The translations under genes were made by a program, and so were the position numbers. From positions 4,836,001 to 4,900,000 of the forward strand of contig NZ_CP075171.1 in the NCBI RefSeq assembly GCF_021379005.1: a stretch of 64,000 nucleotides of DNA, in the 5' to 3' direction. A model generated the notes under the pieces. It was given only the letters and a program-made list of their open reading frames with translations. It made no database searches and had not been told where the DNA came from. Positions 9,587 to 18,885 of this stretch are shown piece by piece; position 1 is the first letter of the stretch, and every line of letters starts with the position of its first letter. This DNA comes from Leptodesmis sichuanensis A121 (lineage in GTDB: Bacteria; Cyanobacteriota; Cyanobacteriia; Leptolyngbyales; Leptolyngbyaceae).

Positions 9587-9965
9587 AGAACCCGATCTAC
9601 CGTTTCAGATCAACATCGTGCCGATGATCGATGTGATCTTTGCCATTCTGACGTTTTTCATTATGTCCTCCCTGTTCCTGACGCGATCGACTGGCTTACC
9701 CGTCAACCTGCCCAAAGCCACAACGGCTCAAGACCAGCGTTCCAGTAAGGTGACAGTTACTGTTGACGCTACGGGCAATCTCCGCCTTAACCAACAGCCC
9801 ATTCAACTGAACGACTTGCAATCCCGCGTTCGCGCTTTATCAGGAAACGGTTCACAATTGGTCATTATTAACGCCGACCAGCAAGTCAGCCACGGTCAAG
9901 TGGTAGCCGTCATGGATCAGTTGCGTCAGATTCCGGGAGTGAAGTTGGCGATCGCGACAAAATAA
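9573..9965 (+). CDS. exbD: ExbD/TolR family biopolymer transport protein
   Basis: This 130-residue protein starts at the ATG at 9573, inside the end of exbB, which is typical of translationally coupled pairs. It has a short cytoplasmic tail and one transmembrane helix at ~15-35 (VPMIDVIFAILTFFIMSS) carrying the conserved Asp of the proton path. The periplasmic domain follows (residues ~45-130, including VIINADQQVSHGQVVAVMDQLRQ). A longer frame opening at 9516 was rejected because the extra residues overlap exbB and are not family-like. Confidence 0.88.
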   Translation: MRLPEEPDLPFQINIVPMIDVIFAILTFFIMSSLFLTRSTGLPVNLPKATTAQDQRSSKVTVTVDATGNLRLNQQPIQLNDLQSRVRALSGNGSQLVIINADQQVSHGQVVAVMDQLRQIPGVKLAIATK

Positions 9966-10185
9966 TTAGCATTCTACGCGCAGTCGCACCTTCAGGGTAG
10001 TAGTAATTACAATCAAGACAGATGAGTATTTATACTTGTCAATCTGTAATTACTTAGTAGCTGGCTTCTTTGGTTGTTTGGGGATGCTTAGAAAGGCTAC
10101 CTGCTGGTATCTGAGTAGACTGGTTCTTGCGCTTCCGGTATAACTGAGGTATAACCAAAGTCTAGAACTTACAGCGAAGGTCACT

Positions 10186-10422
10186 ATGAAAACTGCGATT
10201 TCGCTTCCAGATTCAGTGTTTGAGCAGGCGGAAGCACTCGCTCAGCAGTTAGGGTTATCGCGTAGTGAGCTTTATACAAAAGCGTTACAGGCGTATTTGA
10301 AAAGGTACAACCGCGATCGCATCTTGCTCAAGTTAAACCAGGTTTATTCTAGAGAGTCTTCTGAACTTGATCCAGTAATGGCAAGAATGCAGTTTATGTC
10401 CTTGCCCCGCGAGGATTGGTAA
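10186..10422 (+). CDS. Ribbon-helix-helix antitoxin (MazE/CopG type)
   Basis: This is a 78-residue protein. Residues 1-45 form a ribbon-helix-helix DNA-binding fold (MKTAISLPDSVFEQAEALA, then LGLSRSELYTKALQAYLKRYN). The acidic C-terminal tail would wrap the toxin. It overlaps the downstream toxin gene by one base (TAATG), the usual coupling for antitoxin-toxin pairs. It probably represses its own promoter. Confidence 0.82.
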   Translation: MKTAISLPDSVFEQAEALAQQLGLSRSELYTKALQAYLKRYNRDRILLKLNQVYSRESSELDPVMARMQFMSLPREDW

Positions 10423-10760
10423 TGTATCGAGGAGAAATTTGGTGGGCGAATTTACCCAATCCAGTAGGTTCAGAACCCGGATATCGCCGTCCTGTCTTAG
10501 TGATTCAAGATGATACTTTCACTCAAAGTCGTATTAGAACAATTATTGTTGTCATCATTACCTCAAATGTTCAGTTGGCAGAGGTGCCGGGCAATGTATT
10601 ATTACCTCGTGAGGTATCCGGTTTACCGAAAGATTCCGTTGCAAACGTCTCTCAGATTTTCACAGTTGATAAAACATTTTTAGTTGAGCGCGTTGGTGCG
10701 TTACCTGATTATTTACAGGAGGAGGTAGATGAAGGTTTACAAACAATCTTGTATCTCTAG
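10422..10760 (+). CDS. MazF/PemK-family endoribonuclease toxin
   Basis: This 112-residue protein matches MazF/PemK: RGEIWWANLPNPVGSEPGYRRPVLVIQDD at the start, then IIVVIITSN and SVANVSQIFTVDKTFL. The family cleaves mRNA at short sequences and arrests growth when the antitoxin is lost. All motifs are intact, so the toxin looks functional. The ATG at 10422 overlaps the antitoxin stop; a TTG two codons earlier is less likely. Confidence 0.87.
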   Translation: MYRGEIWWANLPNPVGSEPGYRRPVLVIQDDTFTQSRIRTIIVVIITSNVQLAEVPGNVLLPREVSGLPKDSVANVSQIFTVDKTFLVERVGALPDYLQEEVDEGLQTILYL

Positions 10761-10874
10761 CAACGCCAGCTAACAAGTCGCTGTACTGGAATGCCGAAGC
10801 TTGCCAAATTGGGTGTTCAAGGTGATCTGCGTCCGGTGAGCTTGATCGTTAACCTACAATCACCGGAGATTGAA

Positions 10875-11039
10875 ATGCCAAAACTTGTTCTTGGATCAGC
10901 TTTCTTGGTTTCCTCTGTGCGGTTTGGTTTTGCTTTGCCTGGTGCTGCTCAAATTCCGTCAGCAGCTTGCAATACTGTTATTCGGCAAGGGGCAACCTTG
11001 AACTGGATGACTCTTGGTAATGGGCTACCCATTAATTGA
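10875..11039 (+). CDS. Small putative secreted protein (54 aa)
   Basis: This short frame has a GGAG ribosome-binding site six bases before its ATG. It encodes a hydrophobic N-terminus (LVLGSAFLVSS, then FGFALPGAAQ) that could be a signal peptide, followed by about 30 polar residues with a single Cys. No family was recognised. The same frame is open 28 codons further upstream, without a comparable ribosome-binding site. It lies between the toxin-antitoxin pair and the convergent potC. It could be non-functional. Confidence 0.35.
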   Translation: MPKLVLGSAFLVSSVRFGFALPGAAQIPSAACNTVIRQGATLNWMTLGNGLPIN

Positions 11040-11048
11040 GGCGCAATA

Positions 11049-11879
11049 CTACTCAAACCGCTTTTTCTCGCTGCGATAGCGCAGGTATTCGGCCAGGGCA
11101 AAGAGGAAGCCCGACGAGAGAATTAAAATGACGCTAAGGGCGTTGATGTCGGGTTTAACGCCTGTTCGGATGCGGCTAAAGATTTCCATCGGCAGGGTGG
11201 CGGCTCCTCCTCCAGCGGTAAAGCTGGCAATCAAGAAATCATCCAGACTCAGGACAAAGGCTAACAGGCAACCAGCCACGATCGCAGGCATCAACTCCGG
11301 AAGTAATACTTGCAACAAGGCTTGGGCAGGAGTGGCTCCTAAATCCAGAGCGGCTTCTTCCAGGTGGGGATCCAGGTCGGTGAGGCGGGTGGAAACAACC
11401 AGCGCAATGTAAGCCAGACAAAAGACCACATGGGCGGCAATAATCGTACCCAGGCTCAAATGGATTAAGCCACCGCTCAGGGGAATCGCCACGGCAGCCA
11501 GAAACACCAGGGTGGCTACGGCGATCGCAATATCGGGAATAATCAGCGGTAGGTAGGCCACTCCTTGATACACCCGCTTACCGAAGAAATGGTATTTGGC
11601 TAATCCAACGGCCATTAGAGTACCGATGACGGCTGCGATCGCCACCGCCACCACGGCCACGATCAAACTATTCGTCAGAGCGGTTAAAATGCGGCTATCC
11701 TGCAACAGCGATTGATACCACTTCCAGGTGAATCCCTTCCAAACGGTGCTGTAGCGAGAATCGTTGAAGCTGTAAATGGTCAGTACCAGAATGGGCAGGT
11801 ACATGAACCCAAAAATCAGCAGCGAAAACAAGGCCTGCCAGGAGATCGGAAATGTGGGTCTGAAGCGAAAGCTGTTCAT
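11049..11879 (-). CDS. potC: Spermidine/putrescine ABC transporter permease PotC
   Basis: This inner-membrane permease of 276 residues is one half of the polyamine channel. It has about six transmembrane helices and the EAA loop for contact with the ATPase (LEEAALDLGATPAQALLQVLLPE). The start at 11879 is supported by a GGAGGAG ribosome-binding site six bases upstream. A longer GTG frame begins inside potB. It is the last gene of a minus-strand run potA-potD-potB-potC, and its start codon lies 2 bp after the potB stop. Confidence 0.9.
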   Translation of the reverse strand: MNSFRFRPTFPISWQALFSLLIFGFMYLPILVLTIYSFNDSRYSTVWKGFTWKWYQSLLQDSRILTALTNSLIVAVVAVAIAAVIGTLMAVGLAKYHFFGKRVYQGVAYLPLIIPDIAIAVATLVFLAAVAIPLSGGLIHLSLGTIIAAHVVFCLAYIALVVSTRLTDLDPHLEEAALDLGATPAQALLQVLLPELMPAIVAGCLLAFVLSLDDFLIASFTAGGGAATLPMEIFSRIRTGVKPDINALSVILILSSGFLFALAEYLRYRSEKKRFE

Positions 11880-11880
11880 T

Positions 11881-12777
11881 CTATACTCCTCCGGCTCCAC
11901 TACGATCGCCGTATTTCAACAGCAAGGCGATCGCGATACTGACAATCAAAATCAACAACATACTCAGAGCGGAACCAAACCCCCAGTTTTGAGTGGCTCC
12001 CAAAAATTGGTTGTAGACTAGCCGAGCGATTGTCATGCTAGAAGCTCCTCCTAACACCTCCGGATTGACAAAATCTCCCATGCAGGTAATGAATACCAGT
12101 AAGCCTCCAGCCGCAATTCCGGTCAGGCTTTGGGGTACGGTAATTTTCCAGAAGGCTTGTCGGGGAGTCGCGCCCAAATCTGCTGCGGCCTCTAGTAAGC
12201 GGCGATCGAGCTTTTCTAGGGAGGCATACAAAATCAACACCATGTAGGGCAACAGGCTATAGGTCATACCAATTAACACGGCAGGTTCCCGGTTCAGGAT
12301 ATCCAGCGGTGGCAGCCCCAGGCTGGTCAACGCACTATTCAACAGCCCTGTGGGTCGCAAGATGGTAATCCAGGCGTAGGAACGCAGTAAAGAAGAAGTC
12401 CACAGGGGTAAGACAAAGGCTAATAACACCAGATTCTGCCACCGCTTTGGCACCATCAAAGCAATCCAATAAGCCACGGGAAACCCCAACAATAAACAGA
12501 AGAAGGTAGTTCCCAGCGAGAAAGAGAGCGATCGCAGCAATACTGGCCAGTAATCCGGCTGAAAAATGCGGAAATAATTATCCAACCCGGATGGATTTAC
12601 CACCTGACCAGGCCGAATTCCCGGCACCAGGCTGAGTTGAAAAATCAGCAAAGTCGGAATGACCAGCATCAAAACCAACCATATTCCTGCTGGAGCCAGC
12701 ATTAACAGCGGTTGCAGCCATGCAGGAGACGTTTTTGATTCTGATTCAGGTGCTAAGGAAGGGAAATGAGTTGCCAT
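11881..12777 (-). CDS. potB: Spermidine/putrescine ABC transporter permease PotB
   Basis: This 298-residue inner-membrane permease pairs with PotC. It has a cytoplasmic N-terminal tail of ~25 residues, about six transmembrane helices, and an EAA loop (LLEAAADLGATPRQAFWKITVPQ). It lies downstream of potD across a 145-bp gap filled with G-rich and AATTCC-type repeats, and is immediately followed by potC. Confidence 0.9.
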   Translation of the reverse strand: MATHFPSLAPESESKTSPAWLQPLLMLAPAGIWLVLMLVIPTLLIFQLSLVPGIRPGQVVNPSGLDNYFRIFQPDYWPVLLRSLSFSLGTTFFCLLLGFPVAYWIALMVPKRWQNLVLLAFVLPLWTSSLLRSYAWITILRPTGLLNSALTSLGLPPLDILNREPAVLIGMTYSLLPYMVLILYASLEKLDRRLLEAAADLGATPRQAFWKITVPQSLTGIAAGGLLVFITCMGDFVNPEVLGGASSMTIARLVYNQFLGATQNWGFGSALSMLLILIVSIAIALLLKYGDRSGAGGV

Positions 12778-12922
12778 TGGGGATGGGGGATTGGGGGATA
12801 GGAATTGGGGGATAGGGGGTAGGCAATTAGGGAGTAGGGGGTAGGAATTAGGGGTTTCAAGAGCAGAAGATTGCGGTTTTAATTCCTAATTCCTAATTCC
12901 CAATTCCCAATTCCTAATTCCC
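12778..12922. repeat. Low-complexity intergenic repeat between potD and potB
   Basis: The whole gap is made of GGGGATTGGGGGATAGG-like units followed by TTCCTAATTCCCAATTCC-like units. These are the same unit types found inside panC/cmk and bvdR. The repeat separates two genes of one transporter, so it must either be transcribed through or carry a promoter. Confidence 0.8.
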
Positions 12923-14029
12923 CTACGCGCTGGTGAGTTTTGTCCAGTATTGCTCATACAGTTCAGTAACTTTGGGAGCCAGGGGTTGAATGCGTTCACA
13001 GCGTTGCAGTACCTCATCGGGCGGAAATAAATTTTGATTGTTTCTCAGACTCGTCGGGAGTTGATCCATTGCTCCCTGATTGGGAGTGGCAAAAAAGAGT
13101 CGCTGGGTGATGTCAGCGGCGATCGCGGGTTGCAGCATGAAGTTAATCCAGGCGTAAGCGGCATCGGGATTGGGAGCCGTTCTGGGAATCACCATCGTGT
13201 CGCTCCAAAGGGAGGTGCCGCTTTTAGGGATGACGTAAGCCAGTTTGCTATCGGGATTTTCATGGATTAATCGCACGGCATCGGCAGAGTAAACCATGGC
13301 TAACAACAAATCCCCAGCTAGTAAGCGGTCTTTCCAGGCATCGGTGGTAAACGTGGTGACCGCAGGCTTCAACTTCAGTAGCTTTTCGTAAGCCTGCCTG
13401 ATTGCTCGCGGTTTTGTGGAGTTGTAGGAATGCCCCAGAGATTTCAAGGTGGCTCCCATCACTTCTCGCATATCATCCAAAAGCGTCATTTTCCGGTTGA
13501 GTTGCTGCTGCTGCTTCCAGAGATAGTCCCAATCCTCCGGAGGCGGAAGTGCGTCGGTATTAAAGAGCAGACCTGTGGTTCCCCAACTAATGGGAACACT
13601 ATACCGATTTCCGGGGTCATAGACGGAGTTTTGAAATTGGGGTAACAACTCTGTCAGCCCAGTTAAGCGGGAGTGATCCAGAGGGCTGAGAAAATTGCGT
13701 TTGATCATCTCCGACACCTTGTAGTCGGAGGGATAAATCACGCTGTAAACGCCACCCTTCCCCGCCTGAAATGTGGCCAACATGGTTTCATTGGAATTAA
13801 AGATATCAGCCACCACCTGAATTCCTGTCTGCGTCTTAAAGGTTTCAGTCAACTGCGGATCGACGTAACTATCCCAGGTGTAAATGGATAACTCCTCTTT
13901 ATTTCCCTTTGCCTCTGTTGTCGGACGAACCTCTGCCAGGGTCCAGCCGCACCCTGAAAGAGCCAGCCCTGAGACTGTAACGGTCATCTGCAAAAACTGA
14001 CGACGGGAAAGGGAAGGGAGGGAGGACAT
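12923..14029 (-). CDS. potD: Spermidine/putrescine-binding lipoprotein PotD
   Basis: This 368-residue periplasmic solute-binding protein delivers polyamines to PotBC. The N-terminus has twin Arg (SRRQFLQ) and a lipobox LALSGC with Cys27, so it is probably exported, possibly by Tat, and lipid-anchored. The mature part matches PotD/PotF proteins (LSIYTWDSYVDPQLTETF, then VIYPSDYKVSEMI, SWGTTGLLFN and AYAWINFMLQP). It is flanked by potA upstream and potB downstream. Confidence 0.9.
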   Translation of the reverse strand: MSSLPSLSRRQFLQMTVTVSGLALSGCGWTLAEVRPTTEAKGNKEELSIYTWDSYVDPQLTETFKTQTGIQVVADIFNSNETMLATFQAGKGGVYSVIYPSDYKVSEMIKRNFLSPLDHSRLTGLTELLPQFQNSVYDPGNRYSVPISWGTTGLLFNTDALPPPEDWDYLWKQQQQLNRKMTLLDDMREVMGATLKSLGHSYNSTKPRAIRQAYEKLLKLKPAVTTFTTDAWKDRLLAGDLLLAMVYSADAVRLIHENPDSKLAYVIPKSGTSLWSDTMVIPRTAPNPDAAYAWINFMLQPAIAADITQRLFFATPNQGAMDQLPTSLRNNQNLFPPDEVLQRCERIQPLAPKVTELYEQYWTKLTSA

Positions 14030-14103
14030 AATAATTGAGAATTAGGAATTATGAATTAAAAATTATTAGAAGTTAAGAGTTAAAAGTTAAGAGTTTTGAG
14101 TTT

Positions 14104-14190
14104 TAAACCAAGTCCAGCTAAAGAACTGGAATTTTCCTATCAGAGAAACTACGGTTCTGGACTTGGACAAGGTTACTTGGACAAGGTTTA
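14104..14190 (+). repeat. Palindromic repeat family A, copy 1
   Basis: This copy starts TAAACCAAGTCCAG and ends CTTGGACAAGGTTTA, which are near-complementary ends. Its right end carries an extra tandem ACTTGGACAAGGTT, so it is longer than the 73-74-bp copies. It lies between potA and potD, and AGTTAAGAGTTAAAAG-type low-complexity DNA flanks it. Confidence 0.8.
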
Positions 14191-14238
14191 AGTTAATCTC
14201 CAAACTGAAAACCTAAAACTAAGAACTTAAAACTTCCT

Positions 14239-15369
14239 TTACTCTACAGGTAGGGCCAAACAATCCTGAACCTGCCAGGACAGAAAGATGGGGGTATCGG
14301 TACTGGGGAGGAGGTTGGAGGTGTTGGGTTGCAAGACGGTGACTCGATCGCCAGAGCGCAGTTCAATGGTGCAATGCACATGAGTTCCCAGATACATGAG
14401 ATTCAGGAGGCGGCCTTCAAAACAGTTGGCGACCTCAGCAGGTGGAGAGAGGCTCACCTGAATTTTTTCTGGACGAACGCTCACCATGACTGGGCCGGAG
14501 GTGAGGGATGGGCCAGCCTCCGGAGGTTGGGCCTTCATTGGTAGGCCGTTGTCGGTATTAATCCATAAGGTGCTGGAGGTGAATCCCTCAATTTTTCCGT
14601 GGAATAAATTGGTATCTCCAATGAAGTCAGCCACGAAGGGTGTTTTGGGTTGCTCATAAATCCGGTAAGGAGCATCAATTTGCTCGATTCGGCCCTGGTT
14701 CATCACGGCGATGCGATCGGACAAACTCAGTGCTTCTTCCTGGTCATGAGTTACCATCACAAAGGTCAGTCCTAACTCTCGGTGCAAGTTGGAGATTTCC
14801 ATCTGCATTTCTTTCCGTAACTTCAAGTCCAGTGCTCCCAACGGTTCATCCAAGAGCAGAACAGCAGGACGATTCACCAGTGCTCGTGCCAGGGCCACTC
14901 GTTGTTGCTGCCCGCCAGACAGTTGAGCCGGAAACCGCCTGGCAAAGGCTTCCATTTTCACCAGTTTCAAAGCGTCGTCTACCCGAACTTGCATTTCGGC
15001 CTTGCGGTGTTTTTGCAGCTTTAGTCCAAACGCAACATTTTCCCAAACGGTCAGATGGTTAAACAGTGCATAGCTTTGAAACACGGTATTCACCGGACGA
15101 CGGTAGGGCGGCACGCGGGTCATCGATCGCCCCCGGATCAGCACTTCCCCCATTGAAGGACTCTCAAAGCCACCAATCAGCCGCAGCGTTGTGGTTTTAC
15201 CGCACCCAGATGGCCCCAGGATGCTGAAAAATTCTCCTCGCCGAATCGAGAGGTCAACGCTTCTGACTACGGCCTCTCCGTTGAAGAGCTTAAAGACCTT
15301 GCGGAGTTCCACATCAAATTCGGGGCTGGCAGTAGTCAGGGTCTGATTTTGAGTAGCAGCCTGAGACAT
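14239..15369 (-). CDS. potA: Spermidine/putrescine ABC transporter ATP-binding protein PotA
   Basis: This cytoplasmic ATPase of ~376 residues energises PotBC. It has Walker A GPSGCGKTT at ~52-60, the signature LSGGQQQRVALARAL, Walker B VLLLDEPLGALD, the H-loop VMVTHDQEEALSLSD, and a C-terminal TOBE domain (~275-370). The ATG at 15369 is used; a TTG three codons earlier is an alternative. It is the first gene of the pot run, preceded by repeat family A copy 2. Confidence 0.92.
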   Translation of the reverse strand: MSQAATQNQTLTTASPEFDVELRKVFKLFNGEAVVRSVDLSIRRGEFFSILGPSGCGKTTTLRLIGGFESPSMGEVLIRGRSMTRVPPYRRPVNTVFQSYALFNHLTVWENVAFGLKLQKHRKAEMQVRVDDALKLVKMEAFARRFPAQLSGGQQQRVALARALVNRPAVLLLDEPLGALDLKLRKEMQMEISNLHRELGLTFVMVTHDQEEALSLSDRIAVMNQGRIEQIDAPYRIYEQPKTPFVADFIGDTNLFHGKIEGFTSSTLWINTDNGLPMKAQPPEAGPSLTSGPVMVSVRPEKIQVSLSPPAEVANCFEGRLLNLMYLGTHVHCTIELRSGDRVTVLQPNTSNLLPSTDTPIFLSWQVQDCLALPVE

Positions 15370-15460
15370 AACGGGCAATTTCCCTATCGGTGTTAACCTT
15401 TTCTATGAATTTCCATCAATCTCTACCAATTGCAGACAAGCGTTAGGTTAGACCTGGGAC

Positions 15461-15534
15461 TAAACCAAGTCCAGCGAGAGAACGGTTGTTTTCCGGTTCA
15501 GAGAAACTCCGGTTCTGGATTTGGACAAGGTTTA
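15461..15534 (+). repeat. Palindromic repeat family A, copy 2
   Basis: This 74-bp copy begins TAAACCAAGTCCAGCGAGAG and ends TTGGACAAGGTTTA. The ends pair with each other, and the inside has a second imperfect palindrome. It is in the divergent gap between potA and the PBP2 gene. The rest of that gap (15370-15808) shows no gene. Confidence 0.85.
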
Positions 15535-15808
15535 GAAGCAGGCTTCTGGTTTATTTTATCCAGCCAGGGCAGGTTTAGAACTCCGAGCAACTTGCTTCAT
15601 ACTGAAATCAACTGTTGTTTTAAATACCCAAATTAAACTATTCTGACTACCTGGAGATCGATGAAATGACCATAAAACGTCAAAACAGGTATGGTCATAG
15701 ACTGCCCACTCCTATCCTTTCAATCACCAAAAAATAGGATTTGCTGATTAATCAACATTTTTTATCGCTTTTAACACTGCCGCAATCCGATTCCGTTTCT
15801 TCAACTTC

Positions 15809-17635
15809 ATGGCGCTCCTACACTCCTCCTTACCGTCCGCAAAGCAATCTGAAACCCGTACTGTTGGGCAACGATATCGGTCAATTTTTTTGATGCTGAT
15901 TGTCTCCCTGCTTCTGGTGGCTGGACTGGGGAGTCGATTAGTATATTTGCAATTGATTGAAGGAACGCGAAACCGCCAACTGGCAGAAAATAACCGGATT
16001 CGCCTGATTCCCAAGCAGCCCGAACGGGGCAAGATTCTAGACCGAAATGGCAAGATTCTGGCTGGTAGCCGCTTATCTCATTCCGTCTTTCTCTGGCCTC
16101 TAGCCCGGAAGAAAGGGGAATGGGGAAATACGGTCAGTCGCCTCTCTCAGATTTTGAATATTCCAGAGTCTGTGATTCACCAACGTTTAGAGCAAGCAGG
16201 CTACAATTCTCCGTTCTTAGTCAGAATTGCCCGGGGCATTAGTCCGGCTCAGGTCACTGCGCTATCCGAGTATGGCAGTGAGTTGGAAGGAATCCAGGTG
16301 GATGCAGAAGCGGTGCGTTACTACCCCAACGGAGATTTAGCTGCCCATGTACTGGGCTATACGGGCGAATTGAGTGATGAAGAACTGAAAAAGCGCAAGC
16401 AAGAAGGCTACCGTTTGGGTGATGTGATTGGACAGATGGGCATTGAACGGGCCTTTGAGGCAACGTTACGGGGCGAGTGGGGTGGCCAACAAGTGGAAGT
16501 GGATGGCTCCGGTCAGGTGGTCAGAATTCTCGGTCAGAAACCAACCCAGGCGGGCCAGGATGTTACCCTGACGATCGACATTGAGATACAGAAAGCAGCC
16601 GAAGCGGCTCTGGGTGATCGCAAGGGTGCGATCGTCGCCATGGATCCCCGTAATGGGGCCATTCTGGCGATGGTCAGTCGGCCTACTTTTGACCCCAATT
16701 TGTTTTCTACCCGAATTACCGATGCCCAGTGGAAACAACTCCAGAGTGCCGATCACCCCTTTGTCGATCGAGCCTTACAAGCCTTCCAACCCGCCAGTAC
16801 CTTCAAAATTGTGACAACGGCAGCCGCCTTAGAATCGGGCAAGTTTTCGCCTGATACGGTATTGCCGACTTATCCATCCATCACGGTGGGTGGGATTGTG
16901 TTTAATGATTGGAATCGGGCCGGTTTTGGCCCCCTTGATTTTCCTGGTGCAATGGCTTGGAGTAGCGACACCTTCTTTTATCAAGTGGCTATGACTATTG
17001 GCGATCATACGCTGATTGACTGGACCCGTCGATTTGGGTTTGGACGCAAAACTGGGCTGGAGTTGGGGATTGAGGAATCTCCTGGCTTAGTCCCCGATGA
17101 TGCCTGGAAGAAGAAAGAAATTGGGCAGGGTTGGTTTTTAGGAGACACCATCAATATGTCTATTGGGCAGGGCTTTTTGCTGACCACACCGCTACAGGTT
17201 GCGGTTATGTTTGCAGTTCCTGCCAATGGGGGATTCCGAGTAAAGCCTCACCTGCTAAAAGATAATGAGGAATCCAAAAACTGGCGGGAATCGCTGAATA
17301 TGCAACCCACGACAGTGCAGAAGTTGCAAGAAGGCTTGCGGGAGGTTGTTACCTACGGCACCGGACAGGCTGTGAATGATCCCAATCTACCTGCGATCGC
17401 AGGTAAAAGCGGTACGTCTGAAGATGTGGGCGGTGGTTCTGATACCTGGTTTGGAGCCTATGCCCCAGCCGAGAAACCAGAAATTGTCGTGGTAGCCTTT
17501 GCGGAAAAATCAGGGGGCGGCGGCGGTTCAGTGGGTGCGCCAATGGTGCGGCAGGTGCTATCGGCCTACTTCAATCTGAAAAAGAAGAGAGGGACTCAAC
17601 ACGCTAAATCCCAGAGCCAGAACCAGGGGCAATAG
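15809..17635 (+). CDS. mrdA: Penicillin-binding protein 2 (peptidoglycan transpeptidase)
   Basis: This 608-residue inner-membrane transpeptidase cross-links peptidoglycan in cell elongation. It has one N-terminal transmembrane helix (~29-50), a dimerisation domain (ERGKILDRNGKILA), and a transpeptidase domain. The active-site motifs are visible: STFK near residue 330 (nucleophile Ser), SSD in place of SxN near 388, and KSGT near 533. The C-terminal tail is short and polar. It is monocistronic by layout, with trpF convergent downstream. Confidence 0.9.
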   Translation: MALLHSSLPSAKQSETRTVGQRYRSIFLMLIVSLLLVAGLGSRLVYLQLIEGTRNRQLAENNRIRLIPKQPERGKILDRNGKILAGSRLSHSVFLWPLARKKGEWGNTVSRLSQILNIPESVIHQRLEQAGYNSPFLVRIARGISPAQVTALSEYGSELEGIQVDAEAVRYYPNGDLAAHVLGYTGELSDEELKKRKQEGYRLGDVIGQMGIERAFEATLRGEWGGQQVEVDGSGQVVRILGQKPTQAGQDVTLTIDIEIQKAAEAALGDRKGAIVAMDPRNGAILAMVSRPTFDPNLFSTRITDAQWKQLQSADHPFVDRALQAFQPASTFKIVTTAAALESGKFSPDTVLPTYPSITVGGIVFNDWNRAGFGPLDFPGAMAWSSDTFFYQVAMTIGDHTLIDWTRRFGFGRKTGLELGIEESPGLVPDDAWKKKEIGQGWFLGDTINMSIGQGFLLTTPLQVAVMFAVPANGGFRVKPHLLKDNEESKNWRESLNMQPTTVQKLQEGLREVVTYGTGQAVNDPNLPAIAGKSGTSEDVGGGSDTWFGAYAPAEKPEIVVVAFAEKSGGGGGSVGAPMVRQVLSAYFNLKKKRGTQHAKSQSQNQGQ

Positions 17636-17750
17636 GGGCAGAGAACTGGGTGTCGAGGGTTGAGAAAGAGTTCATACTCAGTAGACTTCTGGCCAATTAG
17701 AAAAAACGTAAGATGGACGGTTGATTGACGCTTCTGTCCACAACTTGGTG

Positions 17751-18422
17751 TTAGCGGGTATATAGGCCACAGTGACCCAACGTAGCAAACAAACGAGCCA
17801 CCTCTTCCAAATTTTTGTTTCCAGGAGAATACTCCACACCACTGGAGAGATCAATCCCATCGGGATGAACTTGTTGCAAAGCCAGTAAGACGTTATCCGG
17901 AGTTAACCCACCGGCCAACAACCAGGAACAAGTGGGTCGAAATTGCTGCAGACTGGCCCAATCCAGAGTTTGCCCCGTACCGCCTGCCAAAGAGGGGTGA
18001 TAGGCATCTAGCAACAGGGTATCGACCCAGTGCTGATAAAGCGTAGCTTGATGCAGCGCACTGGAGGATTTAATGCGCAGGGCTTTAATAATTTCAACCC
18101 CTGAACAACGCTCACGAACCTGCTGGCAAAATTCTGGGGATTCATCACCGTGCAGTTGGATTCCAGTTAACTGGCCGATCGCCACTGTTTGTTCAATCAC
18201 GTCCAGGCTACTATTCACAAATACCCCAATGCAACTACAAATCGGCTGCAGAGTATCGGGGACTAGAGGTAATTCAGTGACGATCGCCCGAATTTGCTCT
18301 GGTGTTACGTAGCGGGGTGATTCAGGGACACAAATAAAGCCCAGGGCGGCAGCTCCCATTATTGCGATCGCCCGTCCTTGCTCTGGCCGGGTGATTCCAC
18401 AAATTTTGACTCTTAAAGCCAT
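17751..18422 (-). CDS. trpF: Phosphoribosylanthranilate isomerase
   Basis: TrpF converts phosphoribosylanthranilate to CdRP in tryptophan synthesis. The ~223-residue TIM barrel has the catalytic Cys in [11 protein letters not shown] at the start, [29 protein letters not shown], the catalytic Asp in LLLDAY, and the phosphate-binding [11 protein letters not shown] and DLSSGVE. The ATG at 18422 puts VKICG at the expected position. A TTG-initiated frame five codons longer is possible. Confidence 0.93.
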   Translation of the reverse strand: MALRVKICGITRPEQGRAIAIMGAAALGFICVPESPRYVTPEQIRAIVTELPLVPDTLQPICSCIGVFVNSSLDVIEQTVAIGQLTGIQLHGDESPEFCQQVRERCSGVEIIKALRIKSSSALHQATLYQHWVDTLLLDAYHPSLAGGTGQTLDWASLQQFRPTCSWLLAGGLTPDNVLLALQQVHPDGIDLSSGVEYSPGNKNLEEVARLFATLGHCGLYTR

Positions 18423-18506
18423 CCGCTTTTGTTGCAAAATATGAATCTATTCGTTAACTATTAAAACAACTTAAAGCACCTTTGCGGTTCTGTGACAGCA
18501 GATTTT

Positions 18507-18512
18507 TATAAT
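18507..18512 (+). promoter_or_regulatory. Possible psaK -10 element (TATAAT)
   Basis: A perfect TATAAT lies 51 bases upstream of the psaK start. TTGCGG about 19 bp upstream is a weak -35 match. The distance leaves a short leader that includes the strong AGGAGG ribosome-binding site. Confidence 0.4.
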
Positions 18513-18562
18513 CCTTCTATTCTCTCGATCTCGTATGTATTTTCAATACAGGAGGTAAAAGT

Positions 18563-18841
18563 TTGTTTTATACCACTCTATTAGCCGCTGCAACTGTACC
18601 TTACCGGGTTCCCAATTGGTCTTTGGGAGTTGGTATCACCATGTTGGTTTGTAACCTGATTGCGATCGCGATCGGGCGTTATGCCATTCAACGGAAGGGA
18701 GTCGGCCCCCAGTTACCAGTTGAACTCCCCGATCCTTTTGGTGGAGAGTTTGGGCTGCCCGAATTATTGGCGACTGCTAGTTTCGGTCATATCCTGGGAG
18801 CGGGTGCCATTTTAGGACTGACCAATGCCGGAGTTCTGTAA
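18563..18841 (+). CDS. psaK: Photosystem I reaction center subunit PsaK
   Basis: This 92-residue thylakoid protein binds at the periphery of photosystem I. It has two transmembrane helices (~18-38 and ~68-88) joined by a charged loop (IQRKGVGPQLPVELP). It has the typical start TLLAAATVPYRVPNWS and the conserved LPELLATASFGHILGAGAILGL. The start is TTG at 18563, seven bases after AGGAGG, and no ATG fits. A hairpin terminator follows at 18886-18910. Confidence 0.92.
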   Translation: MFYTTLLAAATVPYRVPNWSLGVGITMLVCNLIAIAIGRYAIQRKGVGPQLPVELPDPFGGEFGLPELLATASFGHILGAGAILGLTNAGVL

Positions 18842-18885
18842 GTCTTCGATGTGGAGTTCTTTGAGATAACGTAACTCGCCCTTTG

